Below, one piece after another: positions 44,001 through 52,231 of a stretch of DNA of 64,000 nt. This stretch comes from Pseudorhodobacter turbinis (GTDB lineage: Bacteria; Pseudomonadota; Alphaproteobacteria; Rhodobacterales; Rhodobacteraceae), in NCBI RefSeq assembly GCF_005234135.1, contig NZ_CP039965.1, positions 992,001-1,056,000 of the forward strand, written 5' to 3'. A model generated the notes under the pieces. That model was not told where the DNA came from, did no database searches, and saw only the letters and a list, made by a program, of their open reading frames with translations. The position numbers and the translations under genes are program-made. How positions within the stretch are numbered: the stretch's first letter is position 1; each line of letters begins with the position of its first letter.

Positions 44001-44189
44001 CACAAAGCCCTGAATAAGGTCCGGCGCGGCACCGGGATAGACCGTGGTAATCGTCACCACGGTTTCTTCTACCTCGGGATATTGGCGGACAGGCAGGTTG
44101 AAAACAGACTGCAGACCCAAAAGGATAATAAAGGCCGCAAGCACCGAAGAAAGAACCGGTCGGCGGATGAAGATTTCAGAGAAATGCAT
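41100..44189 (-). CDS. RND-family multidrug efflux transporter
   Basis: Start at 44189 follows AAGGGCG; the frame extends upstream without a ribosome site. At 1029 residues it is a full HAE1-type RND pump: the N-terminal helix with FIRRPVLSSVLAAFIILLG, two large periplasmic loops, and the central transmembrane block with the proton-relay DD pair (GLVVDDAIVVVENIHRH near 405). Conserved GALFAF and PILMTTAAMAL segments follow. It forms a trimer in the inner membrane and works with the adaptor encoded just upstream and an outer-membrane channel that is not in the window. Substrate is unknown. Confidence 0.92.
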   Translation of the reverse strand: MHFSEIFIRRPVLSSVLAAFIILLGLQSVFNLPVRQYPEVEETVVTITTVYPGAAPDLIQGFVTAPIAAAVATTENIDYVSSQSRPSASVVSVKMQLGANSEAALTEVLSKVQQVRGKLPGDAEDPIITKGTGQTFALMYLAAQNPNMTPEQLTEYLERVVRPRVSTIDGVAEMQIIGAANYAMRVWIDPLRLAARKVTAGEVLAAIRASNFLSAPGSTENEYVTYSISLESTLQTAEAFGALPLITTDTGVVRLRDVATVELASKDQEEIVTFDGEGGTFIGITATPAANPLTTAEAVLTALPSLNDSLPEGMTLKLVYDSTETISSSIYEVFKTIAEAVAIVIVVIILFLGSFRSVLMPVVTIPLSLIGVCTILLALGYSINLLTLLAMVLAIGLVVDDAIVVVENIHRHIEEGMAPAPAAIKGMKEIAGPVIAMTLTLAAVLAPLAFTGGLTGSLFTEFAMTLAGAVVISGVVALTITPAMAARLLSHGNASRFQKIVDRTSDRVSNWYERRVSSSLDYRPVTLLMVVALLGVTGFMFMNTTSELAPEEDQGALFAFLNGPRYATTDYTSLYIEEVTKSTAEVEEVDVGFSIAGFGGSKNTGIYIWSLKDWADRSRSQQEVQVDIQASLAKNTGVQGFVFAPPTLPGAGGGLPVSLVIQSIYAPERVVEVAEEIRQKAMASGRFIVVQNSLSFDAPQVTVTIDRERAASLNVPISDIGTTLALLVGGNAVAQFDLESNSYDIITQVPQEWRNNPERLGQFFVRASGGALVPLSSVVSVNTGASAASIEQFNQLNAATLTALPSIGTSTGDGLAQLEQIAREVLPDGFFIEYSGQSRLEVEQGNAIIFAFAAALVVIYLVLAAQFESFRDPFIILMSVPLSIFGAILPLNLGLGTLNIYSQVGLITLIGLITKHGILMVEFANQQREEHNLSRREAIVAAAKTRLRPILMTTAAMALAVVPLILAEGAGAAARQAMGLVIFTGLLIGTIFTLFVVPMFYTYISRSDAQFLTAQSDKKKMFEAEAGKA

Positions 44190-44199
44190 GGTTTCGCCC

Positions 44200-45288
44200 T
44201 TATTCCACTGCCGCCGCAGGTGACACATCGTTATCGACTGCAACAGTTGCACCGCCCGTCAGACGGTTCTGACCGGCGTTGACGACCTCATCCCCTGCCG
44301 CGATACCATCCGTAATCTCGACCATCCCGCCAGAGCGGCGACCGACCTTGACGAAAACCTGCGCCACCGTCAGCGTCTCGCCTTCGCGCACCACAAAAAC
44401 GGAATCGCCATAAAGGTTAGAGGTCACAGCAGTTTGCGGCAGCGCCAGCACGCCCTCCTCGGACGGCAGTGTGACACGCATGCGCAAGAACTGACCCGGG
44501 AAAAGCTTGCCATCCGTATCGGAAATCAGGGCGCGCAGGGTCACCAACCGCGAGACCGGATCGACGCGCGGCTCAATCGCGATAATCTTGCCGGTGAATT
44601 GCATATCGCCGGCCTCGGTCTGCGCCGTCACTTCCATACCAATCGCCACTGCGGCGATCTGTTGTTCGGGGACGGTAAACTCGGCCTGCATCCGGTCAAG
44701 GTTTTGCAAAGTGGCATAGATCATGCCGGGGGTGACATATTCGCCTTCCTCGACCCGTGGAATACCTATCACACCGCTGAAGGGGGCAACCATTTCCTTT
44801 TGGTCCAGAATGGCCGTAAGCTTCGCAACCTGTGCGCGCGCGCTTTTTTCCTGAACCTCGGCAGTATCGACGGTATTGGTGGTGCTGATGCCGCGTTCCT
44901 GCAAGGTTTTATTGCGGTTCAACTGCGTGACGGCAAGGTCAAGCGACGCTTCTGCCGCGCCTAAATCCGCACGCTCAATCCGCTCATCAAGTTGAAGCAG
45001 CGCCTGGTCTGCTGCAACCTTGTCGTTGGCCTTGAAGTGAATGCTGCGCACCAGACCGGAGGCCTCAACCGCCAGATCAACGCCTTGCGATGCGAGTGCA
45101 GTTCCCACGGCATCAATCCCCGACTGCCAGACGATCGGCTCTGCCTTGACGGTCGATACAGAAACCGCAGGCGGCGTCATCGTGGCGAAATACTGGGCGA
45201 TCATCTTGTCGCGGAACAGATTGAACCCAACGATCCCGCCAACAATCAAGGTTAGCAAAACAACTGCAATAATGAGACGTTTGATCAT
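44200..45288 (-). CDS. RND efflux periplasmic adaptor protein
   Basis: Start at 45288 (MIKRLIIA) follows AAGGAAG. The 362-residue protein has an N-terminal membrane anchor (residues 3-20) and a lipoyl-like/helical-hairpin/barrel layout typical of AcrA/MexA adaptors (VAPFSGVIGIPRVEEGEYVTPG near 158). No lipobox cysteine follows the anchor, so it is attached by the helix. It precedes the pump gene by 10 bases, and both form one operon. Confidence 0.9.
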   Translation of the reverse strand: MIKRLIIAVVLLTLIVGGIVGFNLFRDKMIAQYFATMTPPAVSVSTVKAEPIVWQSGIDAVGTALASQGVDLAVEASGLVRSIHFKANDKVAADQALLQLDERIERADLGAAEASLDLAVTQLNRNKTLQERGISTTNTVDTAEVQEKSARAQVAKLTAILDQKEMVAPFSGVIGIPRVEEGEYVTPGMIYATLQNLDRMQAEFTVPEQQIAAVAIGMEVTAQTEAGDMQFTGKIIAIEPRVDPVSRLVTLRALISDTDGKLFPGQFLRMRVTLPSEEGVLALPQTAVTSNLYGDSVFVVREGETLTVAQVFVKVGRRSGGMVEITDGIAAGDEVVNAGQNRLTGGATVAVDNDVSPAAAVE

Positions 45289-45320
45289 CTGACTTCCTTG
45301 GGTCAATATTCTATGTGCTT

Positions 45321-45333
45321 GCTATGACATAGC
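45321..45333. promoter_or_regulatory. Palindrome upstream of the RND operon
   Basis: GCTATG-A-CATAGC is a perfect dyad 33 bases before the adaptor start on the reverse strand. A TetR- or MarR-type repressor could bind it, but no regulator gene is nearby. Confidence 0.4.
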
Positions 45334-45481
45334 GTCACAGGCATTGCCAGCCACAGCCATGACGCAAAAGCCATTTTTTACGTTCATAGTTTCGTGTTCA
45401 GCCCATGCAAAGCAGGGTGCATCGATTGCCCCACCCCAGCGGCTGCGATAGAACGGCCAAGACCAGCTCAAAGGATAGCCG

Positions 45482-45877
45482 ATGACCCACACCTCCTCCC
45501 GCAAAGGTGCGCGTGCCTTCATGTCGCTTTGGGGTTGGCGGATGCTTGGGGGTGTCTCGTTGTTTTTGGGGGCCATCGGCGTGGTTCTGCCGCTGCTTCC
45601 CACCACGCCTTTTATAATTCTGGCGGCGTTCTCCTTTGCCAAAAGCGCACCAAGCCTGCATGCAAAGCTGATCGCAAGCCCGACTTTCGGCCCCGCAATC
45701 TCAAGCTGGCAATCCAATGGCGCCATTGCCCCGAGACATAAAGCAATGGCCGTTGGCATGATGACAACCGCCTTCGTCGGCGCCCTTCTGGCGGGCGCGC
45801 CGGCCTTTGCCTTGGGATTGCAGCTGATGTTTATGGGCGGCGCGGCGCTGTTCGTTTTAACCCGACCACATCGCTGA
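45482..45877 (+). CDS. DUF454 (YbaN-like) membrane protein
   Basis: AAAGGA 8 bases before the ATG sets the start. The 131-residue protein has the DUF454 signature GVVLPLLPTTPFIILAAFSFAKS near residues 35-58 plus three or four hydrophobic helices and a conserved fGP...W...GAI block. It would be an inner-membrane protein of unknown function, often found near iron/heme genes. The gene is divergent from the RND operon and reads toward the SQR gene. Confidence 0.85.
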   Translation: MTHTSSRKGARAFMSLWGWRMLGGVSLFLGAIGVVLPLLPTTPFIILAAFSFAKSAPSLHAKLIASPTFGPAISSWQSNGAIAPRHKAMAVGMMTTAFVGALLAGAPAFALGLQLMFMGGAALFVLTRPHR

Positions 45878-45959
45878 TCCCTCCGGCCATATCTGGGTAG
45901 GGGCGCAATTCTGCGCTGTCTTGACGCAGATCAATGCCCAGAACCGCTTTGTATAATAA

Positions 45960-45986
45960 ATTCTATTTCACGAATATATATTTCGT
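45960..45986. promoter_or_regulatory. SqrR/BigR-type operator upstream of the SQR gene
   Basis: ATTC-TATTTCAC-GAAT (45960-45975) is an exact ATTC-N8-GAAT site, the known binding pattern of the persulfide sensor SqrR and its relative BigR. Overlapping it is a second dyad ACGAA-N7-TTCGT (45970-45986). A TATAAT box lies at 45952-45957, so a repressor bound here would block the promoter. The ATG of the SQR gene is 50 bases downstream. Confidence 0.7.
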
Positions 45987-46033
45987 CGCCTGCCATCCGC
46001 CGGCGTGCAAGCATTTCTTCAAGGGAGTCGAGC

Positions 46034-47347
46034 ATGACCCAGATTAAAGATCTAACAGCCTCCCGTCGCGCTTTTTTAGGGCTGGTCGCAGGCGGTCTGG
46101 CGATTACAGCCACCACACCAGCCAAGGCGGCACGTTTCAAAACCAAGGCGCGGATTGTCATGATCGGCGCGGGGGCTGCGGGTACGGCACTTGTCAACCG
46201 GCTGGTGGACCGGCTCGAGGGGGCCGCGATCACCATACTTGATCCGCGCGTCGACCATTTGTACCAACCCGGCCTGACACTGGTTGCGGCGGGGCTGAAA
46301 CCAGCCGCCTATACGCAATCCAAGACCACCGACTGGTTGCCCAAGGGCATCACCCATATCCCCGAGGCGGTCGCGGCCGTTGATCCCATCGCCAAAACCG
46401 TCAGCACTGCCAGCGGGCAAACCTTGCCCTATGACTTCTTGATCCTGGCCCCCGGCCTTGTGCTGGACCATGATGCGATCGAGGGCTTCTCGCTTGATCT
46501 GGTCGGCACGGGCGGCATCGGCGCGCTTTATGCGGGGCCGGATGAGGCCGCGCGCACATGGACTGCCGCGCAAAAGTTCACCGAAGAGGGCGGCATTGGC
46601 ATCTTCACCCGCCCGGCCACGGAAATGAAATGCGCAGGCGCGCCGTTGAAACATGCGTTCTTGATTGACGACATCGCCAAGCGCACGGCGGGCAAGGGCA
46701 AGCATGACATGCATTACGCCGCCCATGACCACACGCTTTTCGGGGTGCCAATTGTCTCGGAAAAGGTGCGGATGCTGTTTCTGGACCGCGGTATCACGCC
46801 CCATTACAGCCATGTCCTCAAGGCCGTTGAGCCGGGCAAGAAGTTGGCGACCTTTGCCACGCCAGAGGGCGACACCGAGATGCCCTATGATTACCTGCAC
46901 GTCATTCCGCCACAGCGCGCCCCCGATTTTGTCCGTCAATCGGGCCTAAGCTGGGCCGATAAATGGGTCGATCAGGGCTGGGCCGAGGTGGACATGCACA
47001 ACCTGCGCCACCTGCGTTTCCCCGAGATTTTTGCGCTTGGCGATGTTGCGGGCGTGCCAAAGGGCAAAACCGCGGCTTCGGTCAAATTTCAGGTGCCGGT
47101 GGTCGAGGACCATCTGATCGCGGCCATTCAGGGCAATGAGGGCACGGCCAGCTATGGCGGTTATACCTCTTGTCCGATGATCACCCGCGTAGGGCGCGCG
47201 ATGTTGGTGGAGTTTGATTATAACAACAACCTCGTCCCTTCCTTCCCGGGCATCATCGCCCCGCTGGAGGAGTTGTGGATCAGTTGGTTGATGAAGGAAG
47301 TGGCCCTGAAAGCCACCTATAACGCCATGTTACGCGGCAAGGCATAA
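46034..47347 (+). CDS. Sulfide:quinone oxidoreductase-type flavoprotein with Tat signal
   Basis: A twin-arginine signal (ASRRAFLGLVAGGLAIT) opens the 437-residue protein, so it is exported folded and acts at the periplasmic face. The FAD-binding motif RIVMIGAGAAGTALVNR follows. Both redox cysteines of the SQR fold are visible: MKCAGAPLKHAF near residue 198 and YTSCPMIT near 380. The layout is that of sulfide:quinone oxidoreductase/flavocytochrome c family enzymes, which oxidise sulfide to polysulfide and reduce quinone. The ATTC-N8-GAAT site upstream matches sulfide control. A small membrane protein gene follows 10 bases later. Confidence 0.82.
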   Translation: MTQIKDLTASRRAFLGLVAGGLAITATTPAKAARFKTKARIVMIGAGAAGTALVNRLVDRLEGAAITILDPRVDHLYQPGLTLVAAGLKPAAYTQSKTTDWLPKGITHIPEAVAAVDPIAKTVSTASGQTLPYDFLILAPGLVLDHDAIEGFSLDLVGTGGIGALYAGPDEAARTWTAAQKFTEEGGIGIFTRPATEMKCAGAPLKHAFLIDDIAKRTAGKGKHDMHYAAHDHTLFGVPIVSEKVRMLFLDRGITPHYSHVLKAVEPGKKLATFATPEGDTEMPYDYLHVIPPQRAPDFVRQSGLSWADKWVDQGWAEVDMHNLRHLRFPEIFALGDVAGVPKGKTAASVKFQVPVVEDHLIAAIQGNEGTASYGGYTSCPMITRVGRAMLVEFDYNNNLVPSFPGIIAPLEELWISWLMKEVALKATYNAMLRGKA

Positions 47348-47357
47348 GGGGAAAACC

Positions 47358-47708
47358 ATGGAACAACTTACATTTGAAACGATGATCGCGGTGTTCGAGG
47401 AAATCTTTGGCCGCACCCTGTTTTGGGGGATGGTCGCCGCGGCCGTCGTGGTGACGGTGGCCTATCTTTATGTGCTGATCCGGGACCGTGAAATGTCGAT
47501 GAAGAAATTTCTTCTGGCTCAAATCTCAATGCCCTTTGGCGCGATTGCCGCCGTGCTGTTTGTGCAAACCATGACCCACTCGCATTTTCGCGATGTCGGC
47601 GGGCCGGTTGATGTGATCGTGCTGCTTGGCGTCGCGGCGATGGGGGCGGTTGGCGCGGCCATTCTGGTCTATACCGCGCAATCGCTCATCCGCAAAACGC
47701 CCGAATGA
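47358..47708 (+). CDS. Small membrane protein, resembles DUF5368 family
   Basis: The 116-residue protein has three hydrophobic helices (residues 22-45, 60-78 and 85-108) and conserved FEEIFGR and HFRDVGGP segments, reminding me of the DUF5368 family of Rhodobacteraceae; the match is from memory of the pattern. The ATG follows GGGG and comes 10 bases after the SQR stop, so both are one operon. A role as membrane anchor or partner of the exported SQR is an inference. Confidence 0.6.
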   Translation: MEQLTFETMIAVFEEIFGRTLFWGMVAAAVVVTVAYLYVLIRDREMSMKKFLLAQISMPFGAIAAVLFVQTMTHSHFRDVGGPVDVIVLLGVAAMGAVGAAILVYTAQSLIRKTPE

Positions 47709-47717
47709 TCCGGCAAC

Positions 47718-47740
47718 CCCCGCCCCTTATACGGGCGGGG
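47718..47740. terminator. Hairpin at the convergent SQR/Sit boundary
   Basis: CCCCGCCC and GGGCGGGG pair around a seven-base loop and overlap the last codons of the leftward permease gene. No U-tract is seen; termination by strand convergence or Rho is possible. Confidence 0.5.
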
Positions 47741-48572
47741 CCATCCGCTGTGAGGTTTGGCGCGTGACATAAAGCCTGCGCACAAAGGCCATGATGAACA
47801 CCCCCGTCAAGATCAACACAATCGTCGCCGCAGGCGCGCTATCGACGTAAAAACTGGCATAGCATCCCGCCAGCATCGACCCCAGACAGGCCACCACAGA
47901 GACGATCATCATCTGCCCGAAACTGCGCACCAGCAGAAAGGCGATGGCACCGGGTGTTACCAACAAGGCCACGGCCAAAATCAACCCGACCGACGACAGG
48001 GTTGAGACGATGGTCAGCGACAGCAAACTAAGCAACCCATAGTGCAGCACATTGGTCCGCAGCCCCGAGGCCCGCGCCTGCGCCGGATCAAACGCATGCA
48101 GCAGCAGGTCTTTCCACTTCAACACCAACAGTCCCGCTACCAGCACACCGATCACCCCCGATGTCCAAAGGTCCTTGGACCCCACGCCCAGCATGTTGCC
48201 AAAGAGGATGTGGTCCAGATGCTCATTCGTACTGATCGAGGTGTAAAGGATGATCCCGACCCCGAACATGCCCGAAAAAACCACCCCCATAACCGTATCT
48301 TGTTTCACCCGCCCGTTATCCGCCAAGTAGCCGGTGGCAAGCGCACACAGCATCCCCGCCGAAAACGCGCCTACGATCAGTGGCAGCCCCAGCATCCACG
48401 CCAACACGATCCCCGGCAAGGTGGCATGGCTGACGGCATCCCCCATCAACGCCCAGCCCTTCAATACCAAAAAACACGAAAGCAAAGCCGTCGGCGGGGC
48501 GACCAAAAGCGCAATCCAGAACGCATTCTGCATAAAGGGAAACTGGAACGGTAAAAGCAACGTGTCGATCAT
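47727..48572 (-). CDS. sitD: Manganese/iron ABC transporter permease 2
   Basis: The 281-residue protein has eight or more hydrophobic helices and the metal-permease ABC-3 core with GDAVSHATLPGIVLAWMLGLPL near residue 47 and the cytoplasmic loop that contacts the ATPase. It is a paralogue of the permease encoded just upstream and overlaps it by four bases. Order on the reverse strand is A, B, C, D, as in sitABCD operons. Confidence 0.85.
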   Translation of the reverse strand: MIDTLLLPFQFPFMQNAFWIALLVAPPTALLSCFLVLKGWALMGDAVSHATLPGIVLAWMLGLPLIVGAFSAGMLCALATGYLADNGRVKQDTVMGVVFSGMFGVGIILYTSISTNEHLDHILFGNMLGVGSKDLWTSGVIGVLVAGLLVLKWKDLLLHAFDPAQARASGLRTNVLHYGLLSLLSLTIVSTLSSVGLILAVALLVTPGAIAFLLVRSFGQMMIVSVVACLGSMLAGCYASFYVDSAPAATIVLILTGVFIMAFVRRLYVTRQTSQRMAPPV

Positions 48573-49447
48573 GGCTGCGCCCCCACCGTCGGTCCATTGC
48601 GCAGCGCCGCACGCGCCTTGGCCCGCGCCGCCCGCATCCCGTGTTTGGGCGCGAACACAAAGGCCAGCAAGAAGATCATCGTTTGCAGCGTCACAATCAC
48701 GCCCCCCGTCGCCCCATCCAAAAAGTAGCTGGCATAGGCGCCCAGAAAGCTGGTGACCGAGCCAATAATCACCGACAAAACAATCAGACGCGGGAAACGG
48801 TCACACAGCAAATAGGCCGTCGCACCCGGTGTCACCACAAGGGCAATCACCAAAAATGCCCCCACCGTCACCATTGCCGCCACAATAGAGGCGGAAAGCA
48901 GCAAGAAAAACACCGCCTTCAGAACATCTGGCCGCAAACCGATTGTGCGGGCGTGGTTTTCGTCAAAAAACACCACCATCAGATCTTTCCACTTGGCCAA
49001 AAGCACCGCAAGGCTGACAAAGCCGATGATGGCCAGTTGCAGCGTATCCTCAGGCGTGATGGCAAGAATATTGCCCATGATGATGGTCTGGATTGAAATT
49101 GAGGCCGGCGACAATGACAGCATGAACAGCCCAAGACCGAAAAACGATGTAAAAATGATGCCGATGATCACATCGATTTTCAGGCCTGACCGCCCCGACA
49201 AAAACAACATCGCCCCCGCCGCCAAACCGCCCGACAAAAACGCCCCAAGCGCAAAAGGCAGGCCCAGCATATAGGCCCCAGCAACCCCCGGCACGACAGA
49301 ATGGCTTAGCGCGTCACCGATCAGCGACCAACCTTTGAGCATAAGGTAGCACGACAAAAACGCGCATACCCCGCCGACCAGCGCCGAGACCCACATCGCA
49401 TTGAACATATAGCTGTAACCGAATGGCTCTAACAAAGTGGCAATCAC
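48569..49447 (-). CDS. sitC: Manganese/iron ABC transporter permease 1
   Basis: The 292-residue permease has the ABC-3 pattern ([22 protein letters not shown] near 43; [12 protein letters not shown] near 205). A C-terminal basic tail follows the last helix. Its start overlaps the ATPase stop, and its end overlaps sitD, so the three are translated in a chain. It pairs with SitD in the inner membrane. Confidence 0.87.
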   Translation of the reverse strand: MIATLLEPFGYSYMFNAMWVSALVGGVCAFLSCYLMLKGWSLIGDALSHSVVPGVAGAYMLGLPFALGAFLSGGLAAGAMLFLSGRSGLKIDVIIGIIFTSFFGLGLFMLSLSPASISIQTIIMGNILAITPEDTLQLAIIGFVSLAVLLAKWKDLMVVFFDENHARTIGLRPDVLKAVFFLLLSASIVAAMVTVGAFLVIALVVTPGATAYLLCDRFPRLIVLSVIIGSVTSFLGAYASYFLDGATGGVIVTLQTMIFLLAFVFAPKHGMRAARAKARAALRNGPTVGAQP

Positions 49448-50364
49448 GCGGCGCCTCCGGTTTTCTTGGGCAGCGCGGCATGGCCCCGATGCTTGACGCC
49501 GTATTGCACAAAGGGACGCTCGTCATCGGTGATCACTGTCACCTCGCGGGGGTCGTCATCATCGTGCAACTGGCCGGCACCAAGGGTGAAATGCCGCAAC
49601 ACACCGCCAAAGGCATGTTCAAGATTATCACGGGTAAAGGTCTCTTCGGTCGGGCCGTAGGCCAGAACGGTGCCTTTGACCAAGACCGTGCGGTCACAAA
49701 ACTCGGGCACAGAACCAAGGTTATGGGTCGAGACAAGCATCACACGACCCTCATCACGTAGCTCGCGCAGCAGGGTGATGATCTGCTCTTCGGTTTTCAC
49801 ATCGACGCCGGTGAAAGGTTCATCCAGCAAGATCACCTGGCCGTCCTGCGCCAGACTGCGCGCCAGAAACACCCGTTTGCGCTGCCCGCCAGAAAGCTCT
49901 CCGATCTGGCGTTTGCGAAAATCGACCATGCTGACGCGTTCAAGGGCACGGTCCACCGCCGCGTAGTCGGCAGCACGGGCGCGGCGCAAAAAGCCCATAT
50001 GGCCATAGCGCCCCATCATCACCACATCCTCGACCAGAACCGGAAAAGCCCAATCCACCTCCTCGGATTGCGGAACATAGGCGACCAGATTGGCGGCAAG
50101 CGCCTCTTTCACCGTTTTCCCGAGCAAGCGGATTTCACCACGCGCAGCAGGCACAAACCCCATGATCGCCTTGAACAGCGTGGATTTCCCCGCCCCGTTC
50201 ACCCCGACCAACCCTGTGATCGTCCCGCGCGGGATTTCGAAGCTGGCATCATAAAGCGCGGTATGGCCATTGCGGTAGGTCACAGTAACATCGCGCACCA
50301 CAATGCCGCCAGACGCCTCCGCAGAGGTGACAGCGCTTTGCAGCTGTGGCGGTTGGTCAAGCAT
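49444..50364 (-). CDS. sitB: Manganese/iron ABC transporter ATPase
   Basis: AAGGA about ten bases before the ATG at 50364 sets the start; the open frame to 50490 lacks one. The 306-residue protein has Walker A (GVNGAGKST near 55), the LSGGQRKR signature near 155, Walker B ([11 protein letters not shown]) and an H-loop histidine (VSTHNLG). A C-terminal acidic and histidine-bearing tail (HDDDDP) may sense metal. It follows the binding-protein gene by 43 bases. Confidence 0.88.
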   Translation of the reverse strand: MLDQPPQLQSAVTSAEASGGIVVRDVTVTYRNGHTALYDASFEIPRGTITGLVGVNGAGKSTLFKAIMGFVPAARGEIRLLGKTVKEALAANLVAYVPQSEEVDWAFPVLVEDVVMMGRYGHMGFLRRARAADYAAVDRALERVSMVDFRKRQIGELSGGQRKRVFLARSLAQDGQVILLDEPFTGVDVKTEEQIITLLRELRDEGRVMLVSTHNLGSVPEFCDRTVLVKGTVLAYGPTEETFTRDNLEHAFGGVLRHFTLGAGQLHDDDDPREVTVITDDERPFVQYGVKHRGHAALPKKTGGAA

Positions 50365-50407
50365 GAAAGCAGTCCTTCTCAAGGATAAGTGCAGTGACAG
50401 AAAATAC

Positions 50408-51319
50408 CTACTTCGCCTGCGGCGCAAGGGCATCTGCAATGGTTTCGGCATCGACGCGCAACAGATCAAGATAGGTGGGCACTGCACCATCAGGATCAGT
50501 CAGGCTGTCAACATAAAGCATCCCGCCATAGGCCGCACCGGTTTCCCGCGCCACTTGTTGTGCAGGCGCCTGATTGACCGTGCTTTCACAAAAGACCGCC
50601 GGAATACTGTGTTCACGCACGCCGTCGATCACTTTGCGCACCTGCTGTGGGGTGCCGGTTTGGTCGGCGTTGATCGGCCAAAGGTAAAGCTCTTGCAAAC
50701 CGAAATCACGCGCGAGATAGCTGAACGCCCCTTCGCAGCTGACCAGCCAGCGGCTTTGCTCTGGCAGCGCCAGAATACGGTCGCGCAAGGGGCCAACGGT
50801 GTCGCGGATCTGTTGCTTGTAGCTTTCAGCGTTCATGGCATAGGTTTCGGCGTTTTCGGGATCATGCTGCGCAAAAGCCTGTTGGATATTATCGACATAG
50901 ACCATCGCATTGTCCAACCCCATCCAGCCATGCGGATTTGGTTTGCCCTCATAATCGCCCTCAGAGATCGAGATCGGGGTGATACCATCCGTCAGCACGG
51001 CAGAGGGCATGTCGCCAAGATTAGCGATGAATTGTTCAAACCATACCTCTAGGTTCATGCCGTTATAGAGCACCAGATCGGCGCCCGACGCTTTGACAAT
51101 ATCTTGCGGCGTGGGATCATATCCGTGGATTTCTGCGCCCGGCTTGGTGATGGAAACCACCTCTGCCGCGTCGCCTGCTACGTTTTGCGCAATGTCTTGC
51201 AGGATGGTGAAAGTGGTCACCACCTTGAACGGTTTATCCCCGCTTTGCGCATTGGCAGACAGGCTTGTCGCGCCAAGCATAACAAGGCTGGAAAGGACGG
51301 CATTTCGAACGAGGGTCAT
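50408..51319 (-). CDS. sitA: Manganese/iron ABC transporter substrate-binding protein
   Basis: CGGAG before the ATG at 51319 sets the start. The 303-residue protein has a signal peptide (about 23 residues, ending ANA). It belongs to the metal-binding cluster A-I family: [10 protein letters not shown] carries one histidine ligand, [12 protein letters not shown] another, FAVFCES-type glutamate and a VDSLTDP aspartate complete the site. It delivers Mn2+ (or Fe2+) to the SitCD permeases. Metal preference cannot be fixed from sequence; the Fur/Mur-like site upstream argues for Mn/Fe control. Confidence 0.87.
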   Translation of the reverse strand: MTLVRNAVLSSLVMLGATSLSANAQSGDKPFKVVTTFTILQDIAQNVAGDAAEVVSITKPGAEIHGYDPTPQDIVKASGADLVLYNGMNLEVWFEQFIANLGDMPSAVLTDGITPISISEGDYEGKPNPHGWMGLDNAMVYVDNIQQAFAQHDPENAETYAMNAESYKQQIRDTVGPLRDRILALPEQSRWLVSCEGAFSYLARDFGLQELYLWPINADQTGTPQQVRKVIDGVREHSIPAVFCESTVNQAPAQQVARETGAAYGGMLYVDSLTDPDGAVPTYLDLLRVDAETIADALAPQAK

Positions 51320-51354
51320 TTTACAGGCTCCGTTGTATATCTGCGCATAGATAA

Positions 51355-51401
51355 TGCGAACCATTCGCAAGTGTCAATGACATTGATAATCATTCTCAAT
51401 C
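51355..51401 (-). promoter_or_regulatory. Metal-responsive operator region of sitABCD
   Basis: Two elements lie just upstream of sitA: TGCGAA-CCA-TTCGCA (51355-51369), a perfect dyad with six-base arms, and CATTGATAATCATTCTCAAT (51381-51400), which resembles a Fur/Mur box. In alphaproteobacteria the Fur homologue Mur represses sit genes under manganese. Confidence 0.6.
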
Positions 51402-51433
51402 TTAAAACATAAGGCGCGCAAGCCCCGTCCCGC

Positions 51434-52195
51434 TTAGGCGCTGCGGATAAACACAGGGGCGTGCGGCGCAGAGCGGGCTTTGTCATAGGCATAGCCACCC
51501 ACGTTGAAATCACAAAGCGCCTCGGGGTCCATCAAACGGTTTTCGGCAATGAAACGCGCCATCGCACCGCGGGCCTTCTTGGCGTAAAAGCTGACGATCT
51601 TGGCCTCGCCGTTCTTTTCCTCAAGAAAGGTCGGCGTGATAACGGGGATGGTCAGAGCATCCACATCCACCGCGCCGAAATATTCGATCGAGGCGCAATT
51701 GACCAAGGCGCGGGCCTGCACATCGGCGGCCAGCGCATTGATCGCGGGGGCAATTTCAGCGCGCCAATAGGCATAAAGGTCTGCACCGCGCGGGTTTTTC
51801 AACTTGCTCCCCATCTCCAGACGGTAGGGCGCAATGGCATCCAGCGGCCGCAACATCCCGTAAAGCCCCGACAGGATGCACAGATGGTCTTGGGCCCAAC
51901 GCAGCGCGTCGGCGTCAAGGGTTTTTGCCTCTAGCCCGGCATAGGTATCGCCGGCAAAAAACAGGGCGGCGGGCTTGGTATCGGCATCCGCGAAATTGGC
52001 AAAGCGTGTGACGTTCAAATCCGCCAAGGGCTGCGAGATATGCATCAACTTACGCAGATCAGCGGCGGAAAGCTGCTGCGCCACCTCTGCCAGCACCTTT
52101 GCGTCAGCACTAAAACGCGGTGTCGTCGCCGTCATGCCTTCGGGCAAGGTGGCCCCATCATCCAGACGTTTGGCGGGGGAAATCACAGTCAGCAT
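51434..52195 (-). CDS. yaaA: Peroxide stress protein YaaA
   Basis: The 253-residue protein begins MLTVISPAKRLDD, the YaaA/DUF328 opening, followed by a conserved LYGMLRPLDAIAPYRLEMG segment near residue 110 and an ARGAMARFI block near 210. In E. coli YaaA limits intracellular iron during peroxide stress and binds DNA. Here it stands next to the Sit metal transporter genes, which fits an iron/manganese and oxidative-stress theme, but the two are separate units. Confidence 0.9.
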   Translation of the reverse strand: MLTVISPAKRLDDGATLPEGMTATTPRFSADAKVLAEVAQQLSAADLRKLMHISQPLADLNVTRFANFADADTKPAALFFAGDTYAGLEAKTLDADALRWAQDHLCILSGLYGMLRPLDAIAPYRLEMGSKLKNPRGADLYAYWRAEIAPAINALAADVQARALVNCASIEYFGAVDVDALTIPVITPTFLEEKNGEAKIVSFYAKKARGAMARFIAENRLMDPEALCDFNVGGYAYDKARSAPHAPVFIRSA

Positions 52196-52231
52196 AACAA
52201 TAAGCCTTTTGAGGGCGGGCAGGACAAAGGG

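Noticed and set aside
47718..47740. Strong rho-independent terminator at the SQR/Sit junction
   Set aside because: A GC stem exists but no U-tract follows on either strand, so it is listed only as a hairpin with low confidence.
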